Shown one piece after another: positions 43,501 through 50,477 of a stretch of 64,000 nucleotides of DNA (position 1 is its first letter; every line of letters starts with the position of its first letter). Source of the stretch: Streptomyces chartreusis (GTDB lineage: Bacteria > Actinomycetota > Actinomycetes > Streptomycetales > Streptomycetaceae). The position numbers and the translations under genes were made by a program. The notes beneath the pieces were generated by a model. It made no database searches, was not told the origin of the DNA, and saw only the letters and a program-made list of their open reading frames with translations. The DNA is taken from the NCBI RefSeq assembly GCF_008704715.1, contig NZ_CP023689.1:744001-808000 (forward strand), given 5' to 3'.

Positions 43501-43716
43501 CCGCCGCTCGTCGGCGAGCTCGGCCACCAGGTCGGGGTCGCCGACGAACAGGGCGTCCCGCCCGTGGAGCCGCCGCACGAACACGGGCCCGTGCTCCCGC
43601 ATCAGCGCCATGGCCTGTTGCACGGGGGTGCCGCCGGGTCCGGTGGCGGAGATGTCGACGAGGGGGACGCCGGGGAGGGTGTCTGCGGTCTGCGGGTCGA
43701 GCGCGGTGGGGGGCAT
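40558..43716 (-). CDS. Self-sufficient P450-NADPH reductase fusion (CYP102 type)
   Basis: A 1,052-residue fusion that carries its own redox partner. The P450 half (1-460) has the I-helix AGHETTSG (about 270), ExxR in EALRLWP, and the haem loop [18 protein letters not shown] (Cys about 409). The reductase half has a flavodoxin domain (FLHGSNYGTCREFAASLADE, TAASYNGRPTDD), an FAD domain (RPRHYSISSSP, about 837) and an NADPH domain (VAAGTGLAPFRG, about 913). Relatives such as P450 BM3 and Streptomyces CYP102D1 hydroxylate fatty acids. It is divergent from a PAS-LuxR regulator across a 24-bp palindrome. The ATG has only a weak ribosome site. Confidence 0.94.
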   Translation of the reverse strand: MPPTALDPQTADTLPGVPLVDISATGPGGTPVQQAMALMREHGPVFVRRLHGRDALFVGDPDLVAELADERRFAKHIGPGLENVREFAADGLFTAYNDEPNWAKAHDILMPAFALGSMRTYHPVMLKVARRLIDSWDRDARAGRPVNVPDDMTRMTLDTIGLAGFDYDFGSFERPEPHPFVESMVRCLEWSMKRLARVPGRDYSAADAAFRDDAAYLAQVVDAVIAARTGTDQSAAEDLLGLMLSAAHSADGTTLDAANIRNQVITFLIAGHETTSGAMSFALYYLAKHPTALELVRREVDALWGDRADPEPAYDEIGRLTYTRQVLNEALRLWPTAAVFSRQAREDTLLGGRIPLRAGQAALVLTPMLHRQSVWGDNPERFDPARFTAEAEAARPVHAFKPFGTGERACIGRQFALHEATMLLAMLVHRYRLHDHADYRLTVKETLTLKPEGFTLTLTPRTPAERNHTPLPGSVPTETPRDTESAALPARVRPGTRALFLHGSNYGTCREFAASLADEAAAVGCETEVAPLDAYSGGLPTDRPVVITAASYNGRPTDDATVFTARLEGPQDLTDVSYAVLGVGDRNWAATYQQVPTRIDDRLAELGATRLLQRATADASGDLTGAVRDFTARLRTALLERHGDPEAAAPADEPTAAYEVRALTGGPLDAAAERHGLVPMTVTEAYDLTAPGHPRRKRFVRLALPEGVTYRTADHLTVLPANAPALVERFAAALGADLDTVLDIRAARPRRDGLAIDRPLTVRRLLTHHVELAERPSAAQLTALAAANPCPPERIALAQLTDDPRTLVEVIEDFPALRGALDWPTLLDLLTPLRPRHYSISSSPAVDPGHADLMISLLQAPARSGRGIHRGTGSGHLTDVRPGDTVYARIQPCRDVFRIETGAPVVMVAAGTGLAPFRGAVADRAAALAAGTELAPALCYFGCDAPDADFLHADELYAAESAGAVSLRPAFSTAGTFVQHRIAAEADDVWELLGAGARVYVCGDGARMAPGVREAFRTLYRDRTPGADDAAAERWLDALIADGRYVEDVYAA

Positions 43717-43792
43717 GGCGCGACAACTGCCTTTCGCGGTACGGGAGTACTGCGATCCAGGTTGGTCGACGGGCCCCGTCCGCCCCAGCACC

Positions 43793-43816
43793 GGCACTAC
43801 ATGATTATGTAGTGCC
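43793..43816. promoter_or_regulatory. Perfect 24-bp palindromic operator
   Basis: GGCACTACAT-GATT-ATGTAGTGCC with 10-bp arms, 77 bp upstream of the CYP102-type ATG and 43 bp before the PAS-LuxR start. It is the only strong symmetric element in the divergent gap. Confidence 0.82.
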
Positions 43817-43858
43817 CAGTCATGAGTCGCTCTTGCGCCGAGTCACGGGAGGTGCCTG

Positions 43859-44506
43859 GTGGACCTGACCCACCCGGAAGCGGTCGTGTGGCGCAACCGC
43901 GCCCTGATGGTCTTCGACCGTGTCGCCGTGCCGGTGGCGGTGTGCGATGTGTACGGCGCGGTCCAGCTGGCCAATCCGGCGATGGCGGCGGAGTGCGGTA
44001 CGACTCCGGGTCGGCTGCGTGGCCGGGACGTACTGGAGCTGTTCCGGCCGCAGGAGGCTACGCAGGTCGAGCGGATCGCCGAGGCGCTGCGGCTGCGGCA
44101 CCGCTCGCGCTACCAGGTGTCCGTGTGCTGGCGCTCGCCCGACGGCACGGAGCGCTACGGGGAGCTGACGGCGGACCCGGTCAGCGACGCCGTGCAGGAG
44201 ACGCCGGCGCTGCTGGTGATGCTCCGGGTCCTGGGTGACCGCGAGCCGTCCCCCGAAGCGCCGCCCACCCGGGTCACGCCGATGGAGGCCCGCATCCTGG
44301 CACTGCTCGCCGGCGGCGCCACCACCGCCCGGGCCGCCCGGGAGACCGACCTCACGGTGGACGGCGTGAACTACCACCTACGCCGCCTGTCGACCCGCTG
44401 GAACGCAACCAACCGCACGGAACTGGTCGCTCGGGCCTATGCGCTGGGGGTACTCGCGACGGGGGTGTGGCCGCCGGCCCCCGCACCCTTGCGGCAACGC
44501 CCCTAA
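43859..44506 (+). CDS. PAS-LuxR transcriptional regulator
   Basis: A 215-residue regulator. A PAS domain (about residues 15-115; VAVPVAVCDVYGAVQLANPAMA) is followed by a LuxR/FixJ helix-turn-helix (TPMEARILALLAGGATTARAARETDLTVDGVNYHLRRLSTRW, about 140-182). The GTG start has GGGAGG 6 nt upstream. PAS-LuxR proteins in Streptomyces usually activate nearby biosynthetic or P450 genes, so control of the divergent CYP102-type gene is likely. The PAS could sense the hydroxylated lipid, haem or redox state. The last residues and stop lie in an interspersed repeat. Confidence 0.88.
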   Translation: MDLTHPEAVVWRNRALMVFDRVAVPVAVCDVYGAVQLANPAMAAECGTTPGRLRGRDVLELFRPQEATQVERIAEALRLRHRSRYQVSVCWRSPDGTERYGELTADPVSDAVQETPALLVMLRVLGDREPSPEAPPTRVTPMEARILALLAGGATTARAARETDLTVDGVNYHLRRLSTRWNATNRTELVARAYALGVLATGVWPPAPAPLRQRP

Positions 44507-44560
44507 AGGGGCGCGGGGAACTGCGCGACCAGCCACGATGGCGCCGCAGAGGAACGACGG
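44498..44560 (+). repeat. Streptomyces interspersed hairpin repeat
   Basis: It begins with the palindrome CGCCCCT-AA-AGGGGCG (44498-44513) and continues CGGGGAACTGCGCGACCAGC, a stretch I recognise as one of the commonest short intergenic repeats in Streptomyces genomes. It supplies the stop codon and last codons of the PAS-LuxR gene and probably serves as its terminator. The exact end is uncertain. Confidence 0.7.
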
Positions 44561-44655
44561 CACCGCCCGGCACCTCCAGCGGAGCTGCGCGTGGTGCCCC
44601 GGGATCGTCGAAATTCACTGGCTCCCTTTCGTCCTGCCTGCCTAATCTAGCTCTT

Positions 44656-44674
44656 AACCTAGGACCCCTAGGTT
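44656..44674. promoter_or_regulatory. Palindromic operator upstream of the FBP gene
   Basis: AACCTAGG-ACC-CCTAGGTT, a perfect 8-bp inverted repeat 28 bp upstream of the FBP ATG. TAACCT at 44655-44660 overlaps it and could be a -10 box. Confidence 0.65.
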
Positions 44675-44702
44675 TCGCAGATCGACTCCCAGGAGGCTCC
44701 CC

Positions 44703-45197
44703 ATGAGGCCACTCGTCGAGCAGGACATCCGCAACTCATTTGTCAACTGCTCGAAAGGGGAGGCCAAGCGCGTGTCCCTCCCCCGCGATCTCGACGAACG
44801 CCCCTGGGACGACCTCGACTTCCTGGGCTGGCGGGATCCGGGGGCGCCCGATCGCAGCTATCTGGTGACCGAGCGGGACGGCGGCCTGGTGGGCGTGACC
44901 TTCCGTTTCCCGTCCTCCCGGCGCGGGTTCCTGCATCGCAGCATGTGCTCCCTGTGCCTGACGACCCATCCGGGCGGCGGGGTCTCGCTGATGACGGCCC
45001 GCAAGACGGGCACGGCAGGACGCGAGGGCAACTCGGTCGGCCTGTACATGTGCACCGACCTCGCGTGTTCCCTCTACGTCCGCGGCAAGAAGGCCCCGGG
45101 GCCGGGGAGCCGCTTCGAGGAGAGCCTGACGGTGGAGGAACAGATCGCCCGGACGCGGGGCAACCTGTCCTCCTTCCTGGACAAGCTGTACGCCTGA
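44703..45197 (+). CDS. FBP-domain (EF-G-binding, FusB-like) zinc-finger protein
   Basis: A 164-residue protein of the FBP family related to FusB/FusC, which bind elongation factor G and release it from the ribosome. A treble-clef zinc finger is read from HRSMCSLCLTTHP (CxxC, about residue 82) and LYMCTDLACSLYVRGKK (C-x4-C, about 118). The C-terminal helix is VEEQIARTRGNLSSFLDKL. In actinomycetes the physiological role is unclear; ribosome rescue or fusidic acid tolerance are possibilities. An AGGAGG ribosome site precedes the ATG, and a perfect operator-like palindrome lies upstream. Confidence 0.85.
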   Translation: MRPLVEQDIRNSFVNCSKGEAKRVSLPRDLDERPWDDLDFLGWRDPGAPDRSYLVTERDGGLVGVTFRFPSSRRGFLHRSMCSLCLTTHPGGGVSLMTARKTGTAGREGNSVGLYMCTDLACSLYVRGKKAPGPGSRFEESLTVEEQIARTRGNLSSFLDKLYA

Positions 45198-45211
45198 CGG
45201 ACCCCGCCGCC

Positions 45212-46546
45212 CTACCGGTCCCGCAGGTGCGCCGCCTCCACCCGGTGCAGGTGGATCAGCACGTCGTGGCTGCGGGCCAGCGCGATGTCGTGCGGGCCGT
45301 CCGGGTAGGCCGTGCCGATGCCGCGCGTCGGCCGCGCCTGCCGCAGCCAGTCACGGGCCGGCGCCCCGACGGACCGCAGGTCGAGCACGTAGTCGCGGTA
45401 CCGCACCCGGTCGAGGGTCCGCTCGTTGCTGCCCGGGCCCGCGGGTCCCAGCGTCCAGCGGCGGATGACGTCGTCGTCCTGGCCGGTGGCGTTGAAGGAG
45501 CCGCGGTCGAAGGTCAGGCCGACGCTGACATAGCCCGCGCCGAGGCTCTCGCGCAAGAACGCGCCCTGCACCTTCGGGTTCTGCTCCGGCTCCTCCGGCA
45601 CATAGCCGACGTGGTTGTTGTGCGCCGACAGCAGCACCTTGGTGCCGGTGTGCTTCTGCCACCACACCACGTTGGCCGCCATCGCCCCGTCGCGGTAGCG
45701 CATGGCGGCGGCGATCCCGGTCGGGTCGCTGAAGTCGAAGGCGTACTGCCGGGCGGTTTCGTCGATCACCCTCGCGTGCTGCACGGCCAGGTCGTACGCC
45801 TCGCGGTCGGCGCCCGGCGTCTGCCGCTCCAGCAGCCGCAGCGCCTCACCGGTGCGCTCCGCGCGGTCCTTGCGTTCGGCGTACGGCAGGTTCATGTACC
45901 GCTCGATGTACTCGCCGGTCTGCACGGTGGGCCGCAGCCCGCGGTACAACTCGGCCAGTCGCGCGGCGAGCTCGGGGTGCGCGCGTGCCGTGCAGTCCTC
46001 GACGGCGTCGTACAACTCGGGTCCGGTCCAGGCGATGTCGTCGCCGATGAAGCGGACGGGGTCGTCGGGGTGGCGGACGTTGTACGCGCGCATCCACTCG
46101 ACGAGCCGCAGATAGTCGGTGTTGTTCCACCACAGGTAGTCCCGCTGGAACTCCTCGCGCATGACGCGCCGGGGGTCGCCCTTGCCGTGCAGGACGTAGT
46201 GGTTGAGGCGCAGGCCGGTGCTCCAGGGGGTTTCCAGGGCGAAGGTGCGAAAGCCCTTCTCCCGCACGAGGTGGCGGAAGACGCGGTCCTTGAGGGCGAA
46301 GAAGTCGTGCGAGCCGTGCGTGGCCTCGCCCAGGCCGACGACCCGGGCGTCGCCGATCATCCGGCCCAGGGGCCGCAGATCACGGCTGTCGCCGCCCGGC
46401 TCGACGGTGCGCAGCGGACGGGCCGCACCATCGAGCGCTCCGACGACGGAGGTGGGGGTCGGCACCGCCGTGGCCGGGATGCCGGTCGTCAGGGCGGCGA
46501 GGATGATGAACAGGGTCAGTACTAATCCGGTCCGATGCCGTCTCAT
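45212..46546 (-). CDS. Secreted erythromycin esterase family protein, TTA codon
   Basis: A 444-residue protein with an N-terminal signal (LVLTLFIILAALTTGIPATA) and an EreA/EreB-like domain. Family motifs are RVVGLGEATHGSHDFFALKDRVF (catalytic Glu/His region, about residues 70-92), FALETPWSTG and a later SAHNNHVGYVPE (catalytic His). EreA and EreB hydrolyse macrolide lactones, but many family members do not, so resistance is only a possibility. Codon 8 is TTA (46523-46525), suggesting bldA-dependent expression. The ATG lacks a clear ribosome site; upstream frame extension is not supported. Confidence 0.88.
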   Translation of the reverse strand: MRRHRTGLVLTLFIILAALTTGIPATAVPTPTSVVGALDGAARPLRTVEPGGDSRDLRPLGRMIGDARVVGLGEATHGSHDFFALKDRVFRHLVREKGFRTFALETPWSTGLRLNHYVLHGKGDPRRVMREEFQRDYLWWNNTDYLRLVEWMRAYNVRHPDDPVRFIGDDIAWTGPELYDAVEDCTARAHPELAARLAELYRGLRPTVQTGEYIERYMNLPYAERKDRAERTGEALRLLERQTPGADREAYDLAVQHARVIDETARQYAFDFSDPTGIAAAMRYRDGAMAANVVWWQKHTGTKVLLSAHNNHVGYVPEEPEQNPKVQGAFLRESLGAGYVSVGLTFDRGSFNATGQDDDVIRRWTLGPAGPGSNERTLDRVRYRDYVLDLRSVGAPARDWLRQARPTRGIGTAYPDGPHDIALARSHDVLIHLHRVEAAHLRDR

Positions 46547-46732
46547 GATCCAAGGCTTGCGCTGCGGGCGCGCGGGGACCATCCGGCGGTCCTCCGTCCC
46601 CGGATGCGGACAACCACGGGGTGGCGGCGGGGGTTCTCCCCAGTCCCGGACCAGGTCGGCCTCGCACGGGTGTCGACGATCACCGGCCCAGCCTCTTGCC
46701 GTGACACGGCCGCGGCGATCAATCTGGGGTTC

Positions 46733-46757
46733 CTTGCGGACTGTTACGTTCCGCAAG
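46733..46757. promoter_or_regulatory. Inverted repeat upstream of the FUSC-like gene
   Basis: CTTGCGGA, a 9-nt centre, then TCCGCAAG: perfect 8-bp arms, 41 bp before the transporter start. It is a candidate operator. The rest of the 251-bp divergent gap shows no other strong element. Confidence 0.5.
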
Positions 46758-46797
46758 CGGTGTGTGGGACACGTCGGCGAAAGGGAACAGCCCGAGG

Positions 46798-48051
46798 ATG
46801 CTTGTGGCACGTGAGGACACGTCCGTCCGGGAGCGGCTGGCGAAGCTGAGCCGCGACCCCGTGGTCGTCCAGACGCTGCGGTCGGCGGCCGCGGCGACGA
46901 TCGCCTACGTCATCGCGCTGCGGCTGAGCCCCGAGGCGGCGCCGCTGACCGCGCCCCTGACCGCGCTGCTGGTCGTCCAGGTCACCTTCTACGCCACCCT
47001 CACCAACGGCATCCGCCGGGTGAACTCCGTGGTGGCCGGCGTCCTGGTGGCCATCGCCTTCAGCCTCCTGGTCGGCCTGACCTGGTGGAGCCTCGCGCTG
47101 CTGATCGTGGCGTCACTGGGCGTCGGGCATCTCGTGCGGGTGAACGAGTACGTGCCCGAAGTGGCGATCAGCGCGATGCTGGTCCTCGGTGTCACGACCG
47201 TCGGGGACACGGCGTGGGCGCGGGTGCTGGAGACGCTGATCGGCGCGGTGGTCGGGCTCGGCTTCAATCTGCTGCTCGCGCCGCCGGTGTGGGTGGACGA
47301 GGCCGGCGAGTCGATGGAGGCACTGGCCCGCCGGCTGCGGCAGTTGATGCTGCGCATCGGCGAGGAGGCCGCAGGCCGGCAGCCCTACGAGCAGGCCGCG
47401 GCCCGGCTCCACGAGGCGCGCCGGCTCGACCACGACATCGTCGAGGTGGACGCGGACCTCCGGCAGGCCGAGGACAGCCTGCGGCTCAATCCCCGCGTAC
47501 GGGACAGCCTGTTGCACCGCGTCGTGCTGCGCACCGGCCTCGACACGCTGGAGATCTGCACGGTCGTCCTGCGAGTGCTCGCGCGCACCCTCACCGACCT
47601 CGCCAAGGACCGTGAGCCCGATCCGCTGTTCGCGAACGAGACGGGTGCGGTCCTGGAGCAGCTGCTGTCCGAGATCGCGGACGCGGTGGTCAGCTTCTCG
47701 GTGCTGGTCACCACGCACGTCAGCAGCAACGCCGACGCGGCGGAGTCCCGGCTGTCGGCCGAGCTGCGCACGGCGGCGGGCACCCGCGACAAGCTGGCCC
47801 TGCTGCTGCGCGAGGAGGCCGACCGCGAGACGGAGCGCTGGCAGCTGCTCGGCGCCGTCCTGACCGAGGTCAACCGCATGATCGACGAGCTCGACACCGA
47901 GCACCGCTCGCAGCGGCTGCTGGAAGAACTGGACCGCGTGTCGCAGGAGCAGCGCGTACGGGTGCCGGGGCTGACCCGGCTGCGTGAACGCCTGGGCGTG
48001 CAGGAGCAGCTGTGGCGGAACCGTACCGGGATGGACGGGCGTTCTCGCTAG
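46798..48051 (+). CDS. FUSC/aromatic acid exporter family membrane protein
   Basis: A 417-residue protein. The N-terminal 155 residues form about five to six membrane helices (LRSAAAATIAYVIALRLS, LVGLTWWSLALLIVASLGVG, AVVGLGFNLLLAPPVWV), as in FUSC/ArAE proteins. The remainder is a long cytoplasmic helical region rich in charged coiled-coil-like segments (ARRLRQLMLRIGEEA; LLREEADRETERWQLL). Family members export aromatic acids or act in envelope stress. The ATG at 46798 directly abuts GAGG, whereas the GTG at 46804 has it at 6 nt, so the true start may be two codons later. Confidence 0.83.
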   Translation: MLVAREDTSVRERLAKLSRDPVVVQTLRSAAAATIAYVIALRLSPEAAPLTAPLTALLVVQVTFYATLTNGIRRVNSVVAGVLVAIAFSLLVGLTWWSLALLIVASLGVGHLVRVNEYVPEVAISAMLVLGVTTVGDTAWARVLETLIGAVVGLGFNLLLAPPVWVDEAGESMEALARRLRQLMLRIGEEAAGRQPYEQAAARLHEARRLDHDIVEVDADLRQAEDSLRLNPRVRDSLLHRVVLRTGLDTLEICTVVLRVLARTLTDLAKDREPDPLFANETGAVLEQLLSEIADAVVSFSVLVTTHVSSNADAAESRLSAELRTAAGTRDKLALLLREEADRETERWQLLGAVLTEVNRMIDELDTEHRSQRLLEELDRVSQEQRVRVPGLTRLRERLGVQEQLWRNRTGMDGRSR

Positions 48052-48094
48052 GGGACGCCGGGACGGGCCGGCGCCGGAGCGAGGGAGCGGGCCC

Positions 48095-49123
48095 ATGGCC
48101 GACACGACCGTGCGGATCGACGGAAACACCCTGCGGTTGCCGGGCGACGTGGCGGTGCGGTTCATCCGCACGTTGCGGCTGCCGGAGTCGGGCACGCATC
48201 CGCTGCCGCCGGGGCTCGGCGAGTTCCCGGTCCGGCGGGTGGCGGACTTCCCTGACACCGTGCCGGAGGCGTGGCGGGCGCGTGGCGGGGTGATGCTCCC
48301 GGTGTATCTGCGCGAGGCGATGTGGCTGAGCTTCGGCGGCACCACGGAGCCGGCCGCCCTCCAGGTCGGGGTGGGCAAGGTGTGCGCGGTCTCGGGGAAG
48401 CCGTGGAGCGACCGGCTCGGCCGCGAGCCGCAGAACTACGTCGTCCTCCCCCGGCAGCCCTGGCTGGACGGGATCAACTCCGGCAAGGGCACGGTCCGCC
48501 AGTTCGTGGCGGTGCCGCTGGGGCTCGGCGCCACCGTCGAGGGCCAGGTCACCGGCGAGGAGGTCTGGGGCGGCGTACAGCTTCAGTCCTTCGCGCTGAA
48601 GGAGCCGAAGCTCGCGGCCTGGCGCGAAGAGCAGCGGCGGCAGGCTGCGCAGGCACCCCCGATGCCGCAGTTCGGCGGCTATGGCGCCGCGATGCCGATG
48701 GCGGCGCCGCCCGCTCCCGGTGGCGGGGCGCCCCGGGCCGCGGCGGCGATGGGCCTCGGCGTCGGCGGTTCGATGCGCCAGGAGGTCTACGAGGACGACC
48801 GTCCGCTGTCGGACTGGGCCGACCGGCCCGGCGGCCGGGTGTTCGTCCATCTGGTGACGCCTCCGGAGTGGCGCCGGATCACCGGTGAGGCTCCCCCGCC
48901 GTCGCCGGTCGACCGGGCGGCGTACACCCGGGCGGGGCTGCCGTGGTTCGACTACTACGACGAGGACGCCGGGGATCTCGCCCCGACGGACACGCTGGGT
49001 GCGGTGCAGCCGGTCGGTGACTGGCTCGGCGACGACCACGAGCCCTGGCAGGCGCCGACGCCGGGCCAGGTGGTGCCGCTGAAGGACGCGCAGGGCAAGC
49101 CGGTGGAGGACGGCGACTGGTAG
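48095..49123 (+). CDS. Hypothetical protein, 342 aa
   Basis: I do not recognise the family. The first 180 residues look like a compact beta-rich domain (RLPESGTHPLPPGLGEFPVRRVADFPDTVPEAW; EAMWLSFGGTTEPAALQVGVGKVCAVSG; GINSGKGTVRQFVAVPLGLGATVEGQVTG). A Pro/Gly/Ala-rich stretch (about 195-230) and an acidic C-terminal segment rich in Trp and Pro follow. There are no signal peptide or membrane helices. The start ATG has GAGGGAG 7 nt upstream. It follows the FUSC gene by 43 nt and may be cotranscribed. The composition suggests a cytoplasmic protein. Confidence 0.75.
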   Translation: MADTTVRIDGNTLRLPGDVAVRFIRTLRLPESGTHPLPPGLGEFPVRRVADFPDTVPEAWRARGGVMLPVYLREAMWLSFGGTTEPAALQVGVGKVCAVSGKPWSDRLGREPQNYVVLPRQPWLDGINSGKGTVRQFVAVPLGLGATVEGQVTGEEVWGGVQLQSFALKEPKLAAWREEQRRQAAQAPPMPQFGGYGAAMPMAAPPAPGGGAPRAAAAMGLGVGGSMRQEVYEDDRPLSDWADRPGGRVFVHLVTPPEWRRITGEAPPPSPVDRAAYTRAGLPWFDYYDEDAGDLAPTDTLGAVQPVGDWLGDDHEPWQAPTPGQVVPLKDAQGKPVEDGDW

Positions 49124-49152
49124 CCGGCGCGCGCCGGCCCGCCACCTCACCA

Positions 49153-49168
49153 GCATTGCGCAGAATGC
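49153..49168. promoter_or_regulatory. Short inverted repeat before the lactonase gene
   Basis: GCATT-GCGCAG-AATGC, overlapping a TTGC/GCAA pair, as in Lrp/AsnC-type sites. It lies 89 bp before the lactonase ATG. Weak evidence. Confidence 0.35.
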
Positions 49169-49256
49169 AACGCCTGTTGCTGTTCTTGCGCTCGGCGGGT
49201 GATCCACGCCAAGGTTGCTGTCGCGACCACGACGACCGACGACCTGAGGTGTGGAC

Positions 49257-50477
49257 ATGGGCAGTGGTGGGCTGAGCAGGCGCCGATTCGTCGGGACCCT
49301 CGCGGGGTCGGCCGCGGGAGTGACCCTCCCGGCGGCCACGGCCTGCGACAACGCACCCGCTCCCGCAGACACGGCCGACGCGGCGACCTCCGGGACGTCC
49401 GGCCCCGAGACCCGTCCGAGCGCCCAGTCCGAGAGCCGCGGTCCGTCCGGTCCGCGCCCGCTGTATCTCGGCACGTACACCTCCGCCGAGGGCGGCGGCA
49501 AGGGCATCGGCCTCGCGACGTACGACCCGGCCACGGGTGCCGTCACGGGCACCGGGACGATCGACGGCGTCGCCGACCCGTCGTATCTGGCGCTGCATCC
49601 GGACGGCCGGACCCTGTACGCGGTGAACGAGCGCGAGGACGGCGCCGTGACCGCCGTCCGGGTCGCCGACCGCGAGGTTCTCGGCAGTCGCGGCACCGGC
49701 GGCGCGGCGCCCTGTCATCTGTCGGTGCATCCCGGCGGACGCTGGCTGCTGAGCGCCAACTACGGCTCGGGCAGCGTCGCCGTGCACCCGATCGACGCCT
49801 CGGGCGCGCTCGGCGAGCGCACCGACCTGGTCACGCACTCCAGTCCGGCGCCCGGTCCGGGCCAGGACGGCCCGCACGCCCACCAGTTCGTCACCAGCCC
49901 GGACGGCCGCCACGTACTCGCCGTCGACCTGGGCACGGACACCGTCTACACCTATCGCCTCGACGAGAAGGCGGGCACGCTCAGCGAGGTCGCCCGAGCC
50001 CGGACGAAGCCGGGCGCGGGCCCGCGACATCTCACCTTCCACCCGGGCGGCCGCTACGCCTATCTGGCCAACGAGGTCGACAACAGCGTCGCGGTCTGCG
50101 GGTACGACCCGTCCACGGGCCGGCTGACCGTCGGCGCCGAGCAGGAGACGGGCACCGGTTCGGGCACCAGCTATCCGGCGCAGATCGTGGTGACGCCGAA
50201 CGGCCGGTTCGCCTATCTCGCCAACCGGGGCCACAACAGCCTCGCCCGCTACGCGGTGGAGGCGAAGGGCGCCCGGCTCAAGCTGCTCGACACGGTGCAG
50301 GTGTCCGGGGACTTCCCGCGGCAGATCGCCCTGTCGCCGGACGGCGCGCTGCTGTTCGCGGCGAACCAGCGGTCGAGCACCGTCAGCGTCTTCCACGTCG
50401 ACGGGGCGAGCGGTGAACTGCGGCTCGCGGGCGAGCCGTTCGCGTCACCCGTCGCCGTCTGTGCGCTGCCGCTGTAG
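49257..50477 (+). CDS. Tat-exported lactonase family beta-propeller protein
   Basis: A 406-residue protein with a twin-arginine signal (GLSRRRFVGTLAGSAAG), a Thr/Ser/Pro linker to about residue 65 and a seven-bladed propeller of the 6-phosphogluconolactonase (Pgl, non-NagB) type. Blades repeat a PSYLALHPDGRTLYAVNE-like unit; AHQFVTSPDGRHVLAVDLG and PRHLTFHPGGRYAYLANE are examples. Relatives hydrolyse sugar lactones or cycloisomerise muconate, and export suggests an extracellular lactone. The ATG at 49257 has GAGG 7 nt upstream. The 3' end overlaps the convergent DUF2470 gene by 33 bp. Confidence 0.88.
   Translation: MGSGGLSRRRFVGTLAGSAAGVTLPAATACDNAPAPADTADAATSGTSGPETRPSAQSESRGPSGPRPLYLGTYTSAEGGGKGIGLATYDPATGAVTGTGTIDGVADPSYLALHPDGRTLYAVNEREDGAVTAVRVADREVLGSRGTGGAAPCHLSVHPGGRWLLSANYGSGSVAVHPIDASGALGERTDLVTHSSPAPGPGQDGPHAHQFVTSPDGRHVLAVDLGTDTVYTYRLDEKAGTLSEVARARTKPGAGPRHLTFHPGGRYAYLANEVDNSVAVCGYDPSTGRLTVGAEQETGTGSGTSYPAQIVVTPNGRFAYLANRGHNSLARYAVEAKGARLKLLDTVQVSGDFPRQIALSPDGALLFAANQRSSTVSVFHVDGASGELRLAGEPFASPVAVCALPL

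Noticed and set aside
41206..43812. 868-codon open frame on the + strand
   Set aside because: It is exactly antisense to the P450-reductase fusion, which has all its catalytic motifs. The Gly/Val/Arg-rich translation is typical of shadow frames in GC-rich DNA.
45212..46546. Macrolide resistance gene call
   Set aside because: The protein belongs to the erythromycin esterase family, but many members do not act on macrolides and it has a secretion signal. Only the family is claimed.
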